64,000 nucleotides of DNA from an uncultured Candidatus Melainabacteria bacterium (GCA_949841365.1 CATKZI010000004.1:113867-177866), one strand, 5' to 3'; shown: positions 55,197-63,955, counted from the stretch's first letter. Notes: generated by a model not told the origin, from the sequence alone. Program-made: numbers and translations.

Positions 55197-55931
55197 TTAA
55201 CGTCTTGAATTTAGTTTTGCAAGTAATCTCAGAATTTCCATATACAGCCATACCAGAGTAATCATTAACCCCATTGCGCCGTACCATTCATAATCTTTTG
55301 GAAGCATTCTTTCAGATGCGCTTTCAATAAAATAGAAATCTTGAATTAGTGATAATGCTGCGACACCTACAACTATAAGACTGAATATTATACCAACAGG
55401 GCCGTTGTCGAAAAGCCCCGGTATGCTTCTGCCAAATAAAGATACTATAATTTGGACTAAATAAATCGCGCCTATTGACAGAATTGCAGTAAATAATACA
55501 GATCTTAATTTGTCTGTGTATTGAATAACTTTTGCTTTATAAAGTAAAAGCATTACAACCAGAGTTGTAAAAGTTAATGCAATTGCCTGAAGTACAATGC
55601 CTTGAATAGCATGTTCAAAAAGTGCAGATACACCTCCAAGTACTATACCTTCAAACAGTGCATAAGGCGGTGCAAGATATTTTGCCCTTGAGATATTAAA
55701 ACAGGTTATAAGCACCAAAATGAATGCAATAATTGCTGAACCTGCCATCATTGGCGGAACAATTGCTCCCTGATTGTTAAACAAAAAATACAAACTGATT
55801 CCTGCACCTGCAAGCAAACATACAAAAAGCATTAAAATTTTGTTTACAGTTCCTTGAATAGTCATAGGTTCGCCGTCAAGAACTCTATCTTGCGGTGAAA
55901 ATCTTTCATCATTTAAAATCGGATTTGACAT
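55197..55931 (-). CDS. Bax inhibitor-1/YccA family membrane protein
   Basis: A 244-aa protein with seven predicted helices. Hallmarks are the ARYLAPPYALFEGIVLGGVSA-type segment (here AKYLAPPYALFEGIVLGGVS), and VVGVAALSLIQDFYFIESAS and LPKDYEWYGAMGLMITLVWLYM near the C-terminus. Members are proton- or calcium-leak channels in some bacteria, with an unclear role here. It ends at a terminator shared with the convergent operon. Confidence 0.88.
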   Translation of the reverse strand: MSNPILNDERFSPQDRVLDGEPMTIQGTVNKILMLFVCLLAGAGISLYFLFNNQGAIVPPMMAGSAIIAFILVLITCFNISRAKYLAPPYALFEGIVLGGVSALFEHAIQGIVLQAIALTFTTLVVMLLLYKAKVIQYTDKLRSVLFTAILSIGAIYLVQIIVSLFGRSIPGLFDNGPVGIIFSLIVVGVAALSLIQDFYFIESASERMLPKDYEWYGAMGLMITLVWLYMEILRLLAKLNSRR

Positions 55932-55982
55932 AATTAACTCCTTCCTTTACCATGATTATATATTAAATTTAAAGGTTTGAAC

Positions 55983-57749
55983 ATGTTTTTAGAAAACTTA
56001 AAGAAATTTATAACATATTACGGCAAAGGAAGGTATTCTAAATTAATCGGGTTTACGATTTTGTCATTAATTGCTGGTGCGCTTGAGTTTATTGGAATTG
56101 CACTTATATATCCTTTTATTATGCTTATTATTCAGCCAGAAGCATTTCAATTTTTGAAACTTGAAAATAATATACTGACGGGGCTTTTAATAGGACTTTC
56201 TGTCCTGCTTATTTTTATATTGAAAAATGCTTTTATAATATTTACACAATCTGTTCAATATAAATTTACGACAAATTGGAAACAAGATATTGTAGCAAAA
56301 TTTATGAATTTTTATATTTACGCACCTTATAAAATGACTATGAAATCATCTGCAAATGATAAATTGTATGTTATCGGAACTTTGTGCGATCAAACTGTTG
56401 ACTGTTTTATAATGAGAGTATTAAATCTTTTTACCAATATTGTGATTATTTTTATGGTAATTTCTTTATTACTTATAAAATTCACAATTCCTGCAATTAT
56501 TACTATTGTTTTTGTGTGTTTGTCATTAATTATTCAAAATAAATTTTTTAAGGCAAGAACAATGGCTATTGCAGAAGTAATGGCTGAAAAATTTCAAAAT
56601 TATCAAACTGCTTTACTGGAAAATTTGAATAATATAAAAGAAATTAAGATACTTTCTTCCGAAAATATTTTCTATGATAACTTTGTTCAAAAATCAAAAG
56701 ATATGAAAGTAATTCAGGCTAAACAGGGCTTTTATGCATCAATTCCGCCTTATATCGTGGAAATTCTTGTTGTAACCGCTTTGCTTTTAATGGCTTGTAT
56801 TCTGTCTGTTCAAAATATTAACAGCAATTCAAACCTTATTGCATCTTTTGCGATTGTTGTTGCTGCACTTTTCAGAATTGCACCCGCGTTAAATCGTATA
56901 CAGTCTGCAGTTATTGCTATTAACAGTTCAAGAAATTTTGTTAAATTGCTAAATAATGAGCATGAAAAATTTCAATTTAAAACAGCTATGATACCTGAAA
57001 ATTTACCCAAAATGGATTTTAAAGATAAAATTACATTTGAAAATGTGAAATTTTCTTATATTGAGGGCAAAGAGGTAATAAAGAATATTTCATTTGAAAT
57101 TAATAAAGGTGATTTTATCGGGATTATTGGGCTGTCAGGCGCAGGAAAGAGTACTGTCGCAGATATCTTAACAGGTTTATTGCCTGCAGATAGCGGGAAA
57201 ATTTTTGTTGACGGGCAGGAACTCACGGAAAAAACTTTCCCTCAATTTCGCAGACTTATCGGTTATGTTCCTCAGCAAATAAATATTCTGGATAAATCAT
57301 TCAAGGAAAATGTAGCTTGGGGATGTGAAAATATTGATGATGAAGGAGTCATAAAAGCTTTAAAAGCATCTCAATTATTTGATGTTATAAACGAATATCC
57401 TCAAGGTATTGATGCTGATGTAATAGTCGGCTCAAACGGTCTTTCTCAGGGACAGAAACAGCGTTTGGCAATCGCAAGAGCTCTGTATAGAGACCCTGAA
57501 ATATTGATTTTGGATGAAGCGACATCTTCACTTGATGTTCAGGTTGAAAGTATGATAACAGAAACATTGAAAGAAATTGGCAAGTCAAAAACAATAATTG
57601 CAATAGCACACAGGTTATCAACTTTAAAAGCTTGTAATAAGCTTATTTATCTTAAAGACGGGCAGATTGTAGATATCGGAACGTTTTATGAACTTTGTTC
57701 AAGATATCCGGATTTTGATAATTTGATAAAATTGTCAAAAATAAATTAA
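55983..57749 (+). CDS. ABC transporter, exporter type (permease fused to ATPase)
   Basis: A 588-aa half-transporter with six N-terminal membrane helices and a C-terminal nucleotide-binding domain: Walker A GLSGAGKST, Q-loop PQQINIL, signature LSQGQKQRLAIARA, Walker B ILILDEATSSLD and switch His IAIAHRLST. It is of the lipid/polysaccharide/peptide exporter type and would work as a homodimer. The ATG at 55983 has AAAGG 8 nt upstream. A tRNA-Asn follows downstream with its own promoter. Substrate unknown. Confidence 0.9.
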   Translation: MFLENLKKFITYYGKGRYSKLIGFTILSLIAGALEFIGIALIYPFIMLIIQPEAFQFLKLENNILTGLLIGLSVLLIFILKNAFIIFTQSVQYKFTTNWKQDIVAKFMNFYIYAPYKMTMKSSANDKLYVIGTLCDQTVDCFIMRVLNLFTNIVIIFMVISLLLIKFTIPAIITIVFVCLSLIIQNKFFKARTMAIAEVMAEKFQNYQTALLENLNNIKEIKILSSENIFYDNFVQKSKDMKVIQAKQGFYASIPPYIVEILVVTALLLMACILSVQNINSNSNLIASFAIVVAALFRIAPALNRIQSAVIAINSSRNFVKLLNNEHEKFQFKTAMIPENLPKMDFKDKITFENVKFSYIEGKEVIKNISFEINKGDFIGIIGLSGAGKSTVADILTGLLPADSGKIFVDGQELTEKTFPQFRRLIGYVPQQINILDKSFKENVAWGCENIDDEGVIKALKASQLFDVINEYPQGIDADVIVGSNGLSQGQKQRLAIARALYRDPEILILDEATSSLDVQVESMITETLKEIGKSKTIIAIAHRLSTLKACNKLIYLKDGQIVDIGTFYELCSRYPDFDNLIKLSKIN

Positions 57750-57758
57750 AAAAAGTAC

Positions 57759-57787
57759 TTTACAATAAAAATTTTTTTGTATATAAT
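57759..57787 (+). promoter_or_regulatory. tRNA-Asn promoter
   Basis: TTTACA (57759-57764), 17-bp spacer, TATAAT (57782-57787), about 10 nt before the tRNA 5' end. This is the cleanest sigma70-type promoter in the window. Confidence 0.85.
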
Positions 57788-57797
57788 AGTCATGTAA

Positions 57798-57872
57798 TCC
57801 TCAGTAGCTCAATGGCGGAGCAACCGGCTGTTAACCGGTAGGCTGTTGGTTCGAGTCCAACCTGGGGAGCCA
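57798..57872 (+). tRNA. tRNA-Asn (GTT), CCA encoded
   Basis: A cloverleaf of 72 nt plus an encoded CCA (57870-57872). Acceptor TCCTCAG/CTGGGGA, D-arm GCTCAATGGCGGAGC, anticodon arm ACCGG-CTGTTAA-CCGGT with anticodon GTT, T-arm GTTGG-TTCGAGT-CCAAC. It marks the left boundary of the accessory island and is a plausible attB site. Confidence 0.97.
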
Positions 57873-57907
57873 TAAAGGAGAGGTTAATACCTCTCCTTTA
57901 TTTTTTA
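57872..57907 (+). terminator. Intrinsic terminator after tRNA-Asn
   Basis: Stem ATAAAGGAGAGG / CCTCTCCTTTAT with a TTAATA loop, then T6. Confidence 0.9.
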
Positions 57908-57926
57908 TAAGGTTAATGGAGCTATT

Positions 57927-58127
57927 ATGAAGAAGATTTTAATTATTTTGGTGTTATTAAGTTTTCAAACTGTTGCTTTTGGCGCTTCTTATATGGATAA
58001 ACAGCTGTAGATTATCAGAGAGATTGAGAAAAGTACCCCCGGAAGTTTGAGAGAATTCTTAAACTTTTTACATTCTGGAGGAAATCTTTCAAAACTCACT
58101 GATACAAATTCTCAGACTTCTAGATAA
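57927..58127 (+). pseudogene. Small secreted-protein gene interrupted by TAG
   Basis: ATG at 57927 opens MKKILIILVLLSFQTVAFGA, a signal peptide, and meets TAG at 58008-58010 after 27 codons. The same frame then continues without interruption for 38 codons (IIREIEKSTPGSLREFLNFL and onward) to TAA at 58125. It reads as a 66-residue secreted protein broken by one nonsense mutation. Readthrough of TAG is an alternative, but intact genes elsewhere end in TAG. Confidence 0.55.
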
Positions 58128-58339
58128 CTCATTATTAAAATAGCTGATAATTTTTTTGAAATGTTTTGTATAAAATATAAATTCCCATATTTAAGATGTG
58201 ATTTATATTACAATTCTCTAGTACCTATTGTATTGTCCAATAAACTTTCTCATTATCAGACCATCCTAGTGCTGATATATTAAAGAGTTTTGCACAACAA
58301 AATTTATTATAATTCATTGATTTGTAAGGAGAAGTAAAT

Positions 58340-58438
58340 ATGCCTATAATAGATAGTGGCCTCAACTCTGTAGATAAAATATATAATGAATTAATAGAAA
58401 ATATAAAACAAAAAGTTCAAGAATTATTAGCATCATAA
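58340..58438 (+). CDS. Small peptide ORF, 32 aa, upstream of the DUF6119 gene
   Basis: ATG at 58340 follows AAGGAGAAGTAAAT, one of the strongest ribosome sites in the island. The peptide is helical and charged (begins MPIIDSGLNSVDKIYNELIE and ends in VQELLAS). It lies 88 bp before the DUF6119 start in an otherwise empty 400-bp gap. 58128-58339 shows nothing recognisable. It may be a leader or small partner; no family known. Confidence 0.5.
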   Translation: MPIIDSGLNSVDKIYNELIENIKQKVQELLAS

Positions 58439-58526
58439 AATCTTAAAAAATAGTTAATTTTTATATATTATATTATTTTTACAGTTATTATAGTCTTATC
58501 AATTCATTAAGTTAGGGAGAAGGTAA

Positions 58527-60221
58527 GTGCCGGAAGAAGCAATCAAAACTGTAAGTTTAAATATTATGCTGTTAAAAGCGGAATGCAATCTCAATAATCG
58601 CGAAGTTTATATAGATAATTATTCCGAGAATAATATTATTAGGGGTGGGAGTAATTCTGATGACTATTTTCTATACAAGAGTGGACACAGCGGGAATAAA
58701 CCTAATTGGGTTAATGAATTTGATGAAAAAATATGGAATGATGAGATTAAAGACGAATTTTCTAATACTGCTTCAGAAGGACTTTCTGTTATAAAGAAAA
58801 TAACACATAATCATCGCGATTATTTATTTGCAATAAACTTTGGACAGGGACGTCATAATATTATAAAAGATAAAATAGAAGACACTTTTGGAATTTATAC
58901 GGCAATTGCATTAATTGAACAAGGTGCAAGTATAAGAAGGGCAGGGACTCGTAATATATCAAGTAATCCTAAAAATACAGAATTTCAAAATGCACAAGAA
59001 TTATCACGAGATGCATTTAACGCTGAACTAGAAGATAATGATATTATACGTCACTTAAGTGCAGTTGCAGATTCTTCTACCATAAGTTCTGTTATAGGTA
59101 AATATGGACCACTTAATATAAGAATGCGATTTAAAGAAACAGAAATTCCATGTTGGAATTATTTAGATGATAGATTAAAAGATTTAATTAATCTTTTTGA
59201 AAATATTCAAAATAATAGTGATGTTGTAAATAAATTTTTCAAAGGACTGCGTCCGCTACCAAGTCAAAAACAAAATGAACTTAATAATATTCTTACTGAT
59301 AAGATAAATGATAACAACTCCAAATTTTTCTTATTTGAGCCAGAAATCGATTATGATCCAACGCTTATATCAAAAATAAGATATAAATTAAAGTCAGATC
59401 CAAGAACGGCTCATCATGAAGACGAAAAATTATCCTTAGATTATTATCTAAATTTAAAAGAAAATATAGAAGAATTAGATTTTATAAACGATAGAATTAT
59501 TTTAATAAATGAAGATGGACAAAAATATAAAGAATGGTCTATTATTAAATGTCTATATGGAGAAATGAAAATTGATAACCAAGTTTATATTCTATCTAAT
59601 TCAATATGGTATGGATTATCAAAAGATAAGTATGAACGTGTAAATGAAAATATTAACAGTATAATTGATAATATTCAGGTTGACAAAATAGTAAAGACAA
59701 ATACTACAAATAAAATTCTTGAAGCAAAAATTCTTGATAAAAAGCATATAGATAAAGAACGAATATTTAATAAAGAATTTTGTAATCAAATCTCCGGAGA
59801 ATTATTTGATCAGATAAGTAAACAAATTACAATTGATGATGATAAAATGGAAATTTGTGATATTTTCGATCCTAATAATAAAGAGTTTATTCATACAAAA
59901 ATAGGTACAAAAGCTGCAACATTAAGCCATTTATTTAACCAAGGATATGTTTCAGCGAGAGCATATGCGTCAATGAAAAACATATATGTTCCCAAAGTTA
60001 ACGAAAAAATGAATAATTCTGAACATTCTATAGGAAATGAACAGAATTCTCATCAAGAATATACAATCAGGTATTTAATAATAAACGAAAAAGCAGATAA
60101 TAAACTTACTTTCATAAGTAAACTTGCCTTGGATAGAATAATAACAGATCTAAAAGGTTTTGGTTACAAAGTAAAATTATCGTGGGTAAATGGAATTAAT
60201 TTAGATCCAGCAATTGAATAA
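58527..60221 (+). CDS. TIGR04141/DUF6119 sporadically distributed protein
   Basis: A 564-aa protein starting at GTG 58527, with GGGAGAAGG as ribosome site. Residues about 90-125 (YLFAINFGQGRHNIIKDKIE then DTFGIYTAIALI) followed by ASIRRAGTRNISSN match the DUF6119 signature. The middle includes VADSSTISSVIGKYGPLNIR. The rest is Asn/Lys/Ile-rich, more AT-biased than the chromosome core, a sign of recent transfer. The family is scattered in accessory loci and its biochemical role is not established as far as I know. A defence-related role is an inference from context only. Confidence 0.7.
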   Translation: MPEEAIKTVSLNIMLLKAECNLNNREVYIDNYSENNIIRGGSNSDDYFLYKSGHSGNKPNWVNEFDEKIWNDEIKDEFSNTASEGLSVIKKITHNHRDYLFAINFGQGRHNIIKDKIEDTFGIYTAIALIEQGASIRRAGTRNISSNPKNTEFQNAQELSRDAFNAELEDNDIIRHLSAVADSSTISSVIGKYGPLNIRMRFKETEIPCWNYLDDRLKDLINLFENIQNNSDVVNKFFKGLRPLPSQKQNELNNILTDKINDNNSKFFLFEPEIDYDPTLISKIRYKLKSDPRTAHHEDEKLSLDYYLNLKENIEELDFINDRIILINEDGQKYKEWSIIKCLYGEMKIDNQVYILSNSIWYGLSKDKYERVNENINSIIDNIQVDKIVKTNTTNKILEAKILDKKHIDKERIFNKEFCNQISGELFDQISKQITIDDDKMEICDIFDPNNKEFIHTKIGTKAATLSHLFNQGYVSARAYASMKNIYVPKVNEKMNNSEHSIGNEQNSHQEYTIRYLIINEKADNKLTFISKLALDRIITDLKGFGYKVKLSWVNGINLDPAIE

Positions 60222-60317
60222 ATTGATGTATAGTCCAAGCATTTATGTTGTTTTGTAAAATTTTTCTGCTTTTATTTTTCTTTCACGCTAATGTTGTGTG
60301 TCAAAGGAGGTTTTAGT

Positions 60318-60551
60318 ATGGAAAAAGTAGGATTAAATATTACTCCAAAAGAGTTTAAGCAGTTGAGCAAATGGTCAGAGAATATTTATAACACCGCTGT
60401 TGTTATAGATTATTTTGTAGCTAATCAGCCGGAGATTGAAGAATGCTATAATCTTGCACCGGTTATTAAGCATCTGCGAAATGATGCTGACGTTTTAAAT
60501 GCATTCTTCATAGACCATGAAAAAGATATTGAAAATTTAAATGCCGTTTAA
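60318..60551 (+). CDS. Small hypothetical protein, 77 aa
   Basis: ATG at 60318 follows AAAGGAGGTTTTAGT, a near-perfect Shine-Dalgarno. The protein (begins MEKVGLNITPKEFKQLSKWS, ends FIDHEKDIENLNAV) is helical and acidic and belongs to no family I recognise. Upstream in-frame starts lack ribosome sites. It ends 8 bp from the convergent terminase-like gene. Confidence 0.65.
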   Translation: MEKVGLNITPKEFKQLSKWSENIYNTAVVIDYFVANQPEIEECYNLAPVIKHLRNDADVLNAFFIDHEKDIENLNAV

Positions 60552-60558
60552 AAGCTGT

Positions 60559-61014
60559 TTAATCGGTGTTCAAATCGTGTTCACAAATTTCTTCGTGAGT
60601 TATACCTAGAATTTTTTCTTCAATTTCTCGTATAACATCCGGCGTTAAACCTTTCGGCTTTTCCTCTTGAAGCTTTTGTTTTTCACATATCACTTCATCC
60701 TCATAAGCTTTAACCGGTCCAATCAATTTCAGCATTTTGGTTACGGCATAATACCTTGCAGGCTCGACTTTACCGTTATTCTCCATATCCCTCTCGATAG
60801 AATTTATCAAACATCGGGTAAAATCATGTAAATCCGAATGTAATGTCGTTTTGGTCCGAAGGTATTCAGCTCTTTTGGTTTCCCAATCATCAGACTTTTT
60901 CCATCGGCGGAGTGTTCTTTCGTTCAAATGAAGCTGCCTCGCGATATTTTCTAACGACATAAATTTTTCGGCATAAAGTTTAAAGGCATCTTGTGCCAAT
61001 GTTTGTTTTTTCAT
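60559..61014 (-). CDS. Terminase small subunit-like / DUF1804 HTH protein
   Basis: A 151-aa protein with an N-terminal helix-turn-helix, EKFMSLENIARQLHLNERTL followed by RRWKKSDDWETKRAEYL, as in small terminase subunits and DUF1804 phage proteins. The C-terminal half is helical and acidic. The ATG at 61014 has GAGG 7 nt upstream; an open frame further upstream lacks a ribosome site. It points to a phage-derived origin of this segment, though no large terminase, portal or capsid gene is in the window. Confidence 0.65.
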   Translation of the reverse strand: MKKQTLAQDAFKLYAEKFMSLENIARQLHLNERTLRRWKKSDDWETKRAEYLRTKTTLHSDLHDFTRCLINSIERDMENNGKVEPARYYAVTKMLKLIGPVKAYEDEVICEKQKLQEEKPKGLTPDVIREIEEKILGITHEEICEHDLNTD

Positions 61015-61068
61015 AATTAACCTCGGGGTAAATAAAGTTTTGGTACACACAGGATAACTCTGTTTCGC

Positions 61069-61131
61069 AGAAACATCAAGTCCCAAATGTGTCTGTATGA
61101 TACGATTTTGAGATTTTGAGTTGATGTTTCT
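61069..61131. repeat. Inverted repeat in divergent intergenic region
   Basis: AGAAACATCAA (61069-61079) and TTGATGTTTCT (61121-61131), 11 bp perfect, separated by 41 bp. They lie between divergent genes, where operator sites are expected. Confidence 0.6.
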
Positions 61132-61174
61132 ACAGATATGAGTGATGAATGGTGTAGCTTGAAAGGAGCATACT

Positions 61175-61387
61175 ATGATTGAAATTGGTAAAAAATACAG
61201 ATTAAAAAAGCTCAAAGGCTGGTTTGAAAAAGATAGCAAAGATTTTACGGTTGTTTGCTTTGGAGAACACAATATTGTTGGTTGCGTTGCCCAAAATGGT
61301 GAAAGATATGTATTTGATAAAGATTTTTTGATTGACCCCGACAAGCCGGATGAGATATACGCAGATATTAAAATAACGAAAGTTTAA
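61175..61387 (+). CDS. Small hypothetical protein, 70 aa
   Basis: Starts MIEIGKKYRLKKLKGWFEKD with ribosome site GAAAGGAGC 6 nt upstream. Beta-rich by appearance (FTVVCFGEHNIVGCVAQNGE). No family recognised. First of three tightly spaced small genes. Confidence 0.65.
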   Translation: MIEIGKKYRLKKLKGWFEKDSKDFTVVCFGEHNIVGCVAQNGERYVFDKDFLIDPDKPDEIYADIKITKV

Positions 61388-61390
61388 ACT

Positions 61391-61591
61391 ATGGTTGAAA
61401 AAGATTACAAGCTATATGGGACAAAGATTTTGAATCTTAAAACACAAGAAATCGGACTGTTAATTTGTTTATGGGAAAACAAATATACCGATAAAACAGT
61501 AGATTTTGCAACTTGTGTTGATAAAACCGGCAAACGCTACAACATAGAACTTGATAATATAAGAGGGTTTGAAGATGATTTTGAAAAATAA
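61391..61591 (+). CDS. Small hypothetical protein, 66 aa
   Basis: Starts MVEKDYKLYGTKILNLKTQE 3 bp after the preceding gene. It resembles that gene in layout (beta strands with NKYTDKTVDFATCVDKTGKR), so the two may be diverged duplicates: each has a central Cys followed by a short Gly/Asn turn and KRY or ERY. No family recognised. Confidence 0.6.
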   Translation: MVEKDYKLYGTKILNLKTQEIGLLICLWENKYTDKTVDFATCVDKTGKRYNIELDNIRGFEDDFEK

Positions 61592-61808
61592 ATTAACCAA
61601 AGAGACATTGGACATTCCATATTCTGAATTTAGAAAAAAGTTTGCAAAAGAAATTCAGGATGCGTTTGAAAGTTACCGCAAAACACAATTAAATAAGTAT
61701 TCCTGGAATTTCAAAGATGACAATTCTTTGGAGTTTAATTTTTATTTTGAACTTCAATGGAATTTTAATCATTTTGGAAATTCTAATTGGTATATAGAAA
61801 TTTTATAA
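61575..61808 (+). CDS. Small hypothetical protein, 77 aa
   Basis: ATG 61575 with AAGAGGG 7 nt upstream, overlapping the preceding gene by 17 nt. It begins MILKNKLTKETLDIPYSEFR and is Asn/Phe-rich at the C-terminus (NFYFELQWNFNHFGNSNWY). Its end overlaps the convergent DUF262 gene by 6 nt. No family recognised. Confidence 0.6.
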   Translation: MILKNKLTKETLDIPYSEFRKKFAKEIQDAFESYRKTQLNKYSWNFKDDNSLEFNFYFELQWNFNHFGNSNWYIEIL

Positions 61809-63542
61809 TTGTAATTTACTCTTTAATTCTGCTTTTATTTTACTTTTTCTATTGTTATAAAATGATATAAAATCTTTAAATTCTAAAGATACATCTTGGT
61901 CAATATAATTTTTTTCTTTAAATAAAGCAATATCCTTATTCTCAGTTTTTAGCCAATCTAACAAATTGGATTTATTCTTTGATTCATTTTCCGAACCTTC
62001 TAATATCTGTAAATTCGGAAGAGTATCTTTTATACTGCGCCATAAATCAATGTCTGTATTTGATAGGTTCATTTGTTTTAAATGATTTTCTTTGAATCCG
62101 GCATCCGGATGCATGTGGTCTTGATGAAAAGATATTTGATGATAGTTGTAATTTGGATATAGCAATGTTAGTAACATTAAAGTATATCCACCTTTTTTCT
62201 CATTTAACATGGATTCAAAATCTTCATCAGAAAGTTTAAAACTTTCTGCATTGGTAGCTTTTTCCATTAAATACGTAAATGAGTTATGCTCACGGAGTTT
62301 ATCATTAAAACTTTTTATAACAGTATCAGAAGCCCTACCAAATATTTGTTTTATTAACGCAATTGTAAAATATTTTTTTATTTGTTGCTTTGATTCGTCT
62401 CTTTTTAGATCCCCTCCTAGATAAATATACAAAGAAATAGGTATTGTTGCATTATATGCTCTTATAGAATCATTACTAAATCCTAACTCCAATAAAATAT
62501 TTCTCATATTTAACATTGCAGAGGATATTTTATCCCAATTATTATGTATTTCTTCTACAATTTTTTCATTAAAATTTTTCACTTCCAGTTTTACCGACTT
62601 ATTTAGTAAACATAAACAAGTTTTCATAATAACATCCATGTCAAAATCAAATTTTTTATTGTAATTTAGACTATCTTGAAAGTTATCAAAAGTTTCTCTT
62701 GCATTATCCCAATGAGCAATAATTGTTGATAATAATAAATCTGTTTTCGTTAGTTTCACTCCACCACTATTTATTCTGACGAATATATCTAATATTTGGT
62801 CTATTGATCCTACATTATTCAATGGAAAATAATTTATATTATTTTCATTAATTGCTTTGTATAAATGTAGAAGATTTGTTTTTATATTTTTTCGATAAGT
62901 ATCTAGTTGATATGTTTCTACAATTTTATCTTTTAAATCTTCTAGTTCATCTTCATTTTTTATGGTTAGTATATCTCTTACATCATACCAATATTTTTTC
63001 GAATCTTCTTCATATTCTATAAAATCTGAAACTTTTGGGATGAATTTAAGTTCATGTAATGGTTGCTTTTCATCATAATCCTCTGAATCTGTGTTTATAT
63101 TCTTTATATCTTTTAATAAATTCAGATAAAGATGTCTAGGAGGATAGGAATCTTTTTTTGATTTGAACTTTTTGGGAATTTTGTACGCATAACTCCCCTG
63201 TAACGCAAGATATAATGAAGATAATCTTTGTTGTCCATCTAAAACACCAATAAACCCATCACTACCAGCCGTTATTAGAGGCGAAGGTGCTTTTTGATTA
63301 TTATACTGATCGTACTCGTTGTACTCTTGTATAAATTTGTAAAATGTATAATCATTAATATCCTCAACATTATCCAAATTCCAGAAAAGAAAAGTTCCAA
63401 TAGGGTATTCTCTTAATAATGAATCAAAAAGATTTATAATTCTTTCTGGAGACCATACATATTTTCTTTGTATTGCTGGTAAAAAATACTTAACATTAAT
63501 TTTTTCAATTATATTTTTTATAGATGTTGTTGAATACCCCAT
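61803..63542 (-). CDS. DUF262 / HNH (GmrSD-like) protein
   Basis: A 579-aa protein with an N-terminal DUF262 domain (LPAIQRKYVWSPERIINLFD, then GFIGVLDGQQRLSSLYLAL, where DGQQR is the ParB/sulfiredoxin-like NTP motif) and a C-terminal DUF1524-like HNH region: HQDHMHPDAGF, LPNLQILEGSENESKNKS and a following WLK. Both active-site blocks are present, as in single-chain GmrSD type IV restriction enzymes that cut glucosylated or otherwise modified phage DNA. The start has GGAGGAATA before it. High A+T and Asn/Lys content suggest horizontal acquisition. The defence role is inferred from the family. Confidence 0.85.
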   Translation of the reverse strand: MGYSTTSIKNIIEKINVKYFLPAIQRKYVWSPERIINLFDSLLREYPIGTFLFWNLDNVEDINDYTFYKFIQEYNEYDQYNNQKAPSPLITAGSDGFIGVLDGQQRLSSLYLALQGSYAYKIPKKFKSKKDSYPPRHLYLNLLKDIKNINTDSEDYDEKQPLHELKFIPKVSDFIEYEEDSKKYWYDVRDILTIKNEDELEDLKDKIVETYQLDTYRKNIKTNLLHLYKAINENNINYFPLNNVGSIDQILDIFVRINSGGVKLTKTDLLLSTIIAHWDNARETFDNFQDSLNYNKKFDFDMDVIMKTCLCLLNKSVKLEVKNFNEKIVEEIHNNWDKISSAMLNMRNILLELGFSNDSIRAYNATIPISLYIYLGGDLKRDESKQQIKKYFTIALIKQIFGRASDTVIKSFNDKLREHNSFTYLMEKATNAESFKLSDEDFESMLNEKKGGYTLMLLTLLYPNYNYHQISFHQDHMHPDAGFKENHLKQMNLSNTDIDLWRSIKDTLPNLQILEGSENESKNKSNLLDWLKTENKDIALFKEKNYIDQDVSLEFKDFISFYNNRKSKIKAELKSKLQL

Positions 63543-63598
63543 TATTCCTCCTTTTGCTAAATAGTATCACAAACATGATTTGAACGTATTTTGAACGT

Positions 63599-63955
63599 TT
63601 ATAAAACGGGGTTTGAATTAATTTGGCGAATTATCCATTCCATAATCACAGAGATGAGATATTCTTGTTCGGTTTGGGTTAGTTCTCTGTGTTGAGGGAA
63701 TTTGTGCCATTTCTCGATACAGCCGCGACAACAGGTGGCGGTTGCATGTTGAGCAATAAAAACAGGATGACCTCGCATTGGAGTTTGTTTACCATCGTTT
63801 GCGGGTTCAGATGGAGCTACTCTATCCAAAATAAAATCGCAGGCATGAGAATGAATCGTATCAAGTCCTTTATCCTTGATATATTCAAGCTCTTTTGCCC
63901 GAAGTTTGAATTTGCTCCTAAATTTTGATTTTGCGAGTCTATCTAAAATATCCAT
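63599..63955 (-). CDS. DUF4186 domain protein
   Basis: A 118-aa protein matching DUF4186: KSKFRSKFKLRAKELEYI, HSHACDFILDRVAP, NDGKQTPMRGHPVFIAQHAT and CCRGCIEKWHKFP. The conserved His and Cys residues suggest a metal site. The biochemical role is not established. It ends 57 bp before the DUF262 start on the same strand and could be co-transcribed with it. The 45 bp to the right edge hold nothing I can assign. Confidence 0.88.
   Translation of the reverse strand: MDILDRLAKSKFRSKFKLRAKELEYIKDKGLDTIHSHACDFILDRVAPSEPANDGKQTPMRGHPVFIAQHATATCCRGCIEKWHKFPQHRELTQTEQEYLISVIMEWIIRQINSNPVL

Noticed and set aside
57798..57869. Second copy of the tRNA-Asn 3' end as attR inside the window
   Set aside because: No repeat of GGTTCGAGTCCAACC was found between 57900 and 64000 by eye, so the island boundary cannot be set here.
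61015..61344. N-terminal extension of the terminase-like protein
   Set aside because: It would run across the divergent small gene and the inverted repeat; the ATG at 61014 has a ribosome site and starts the HTH domain properly.
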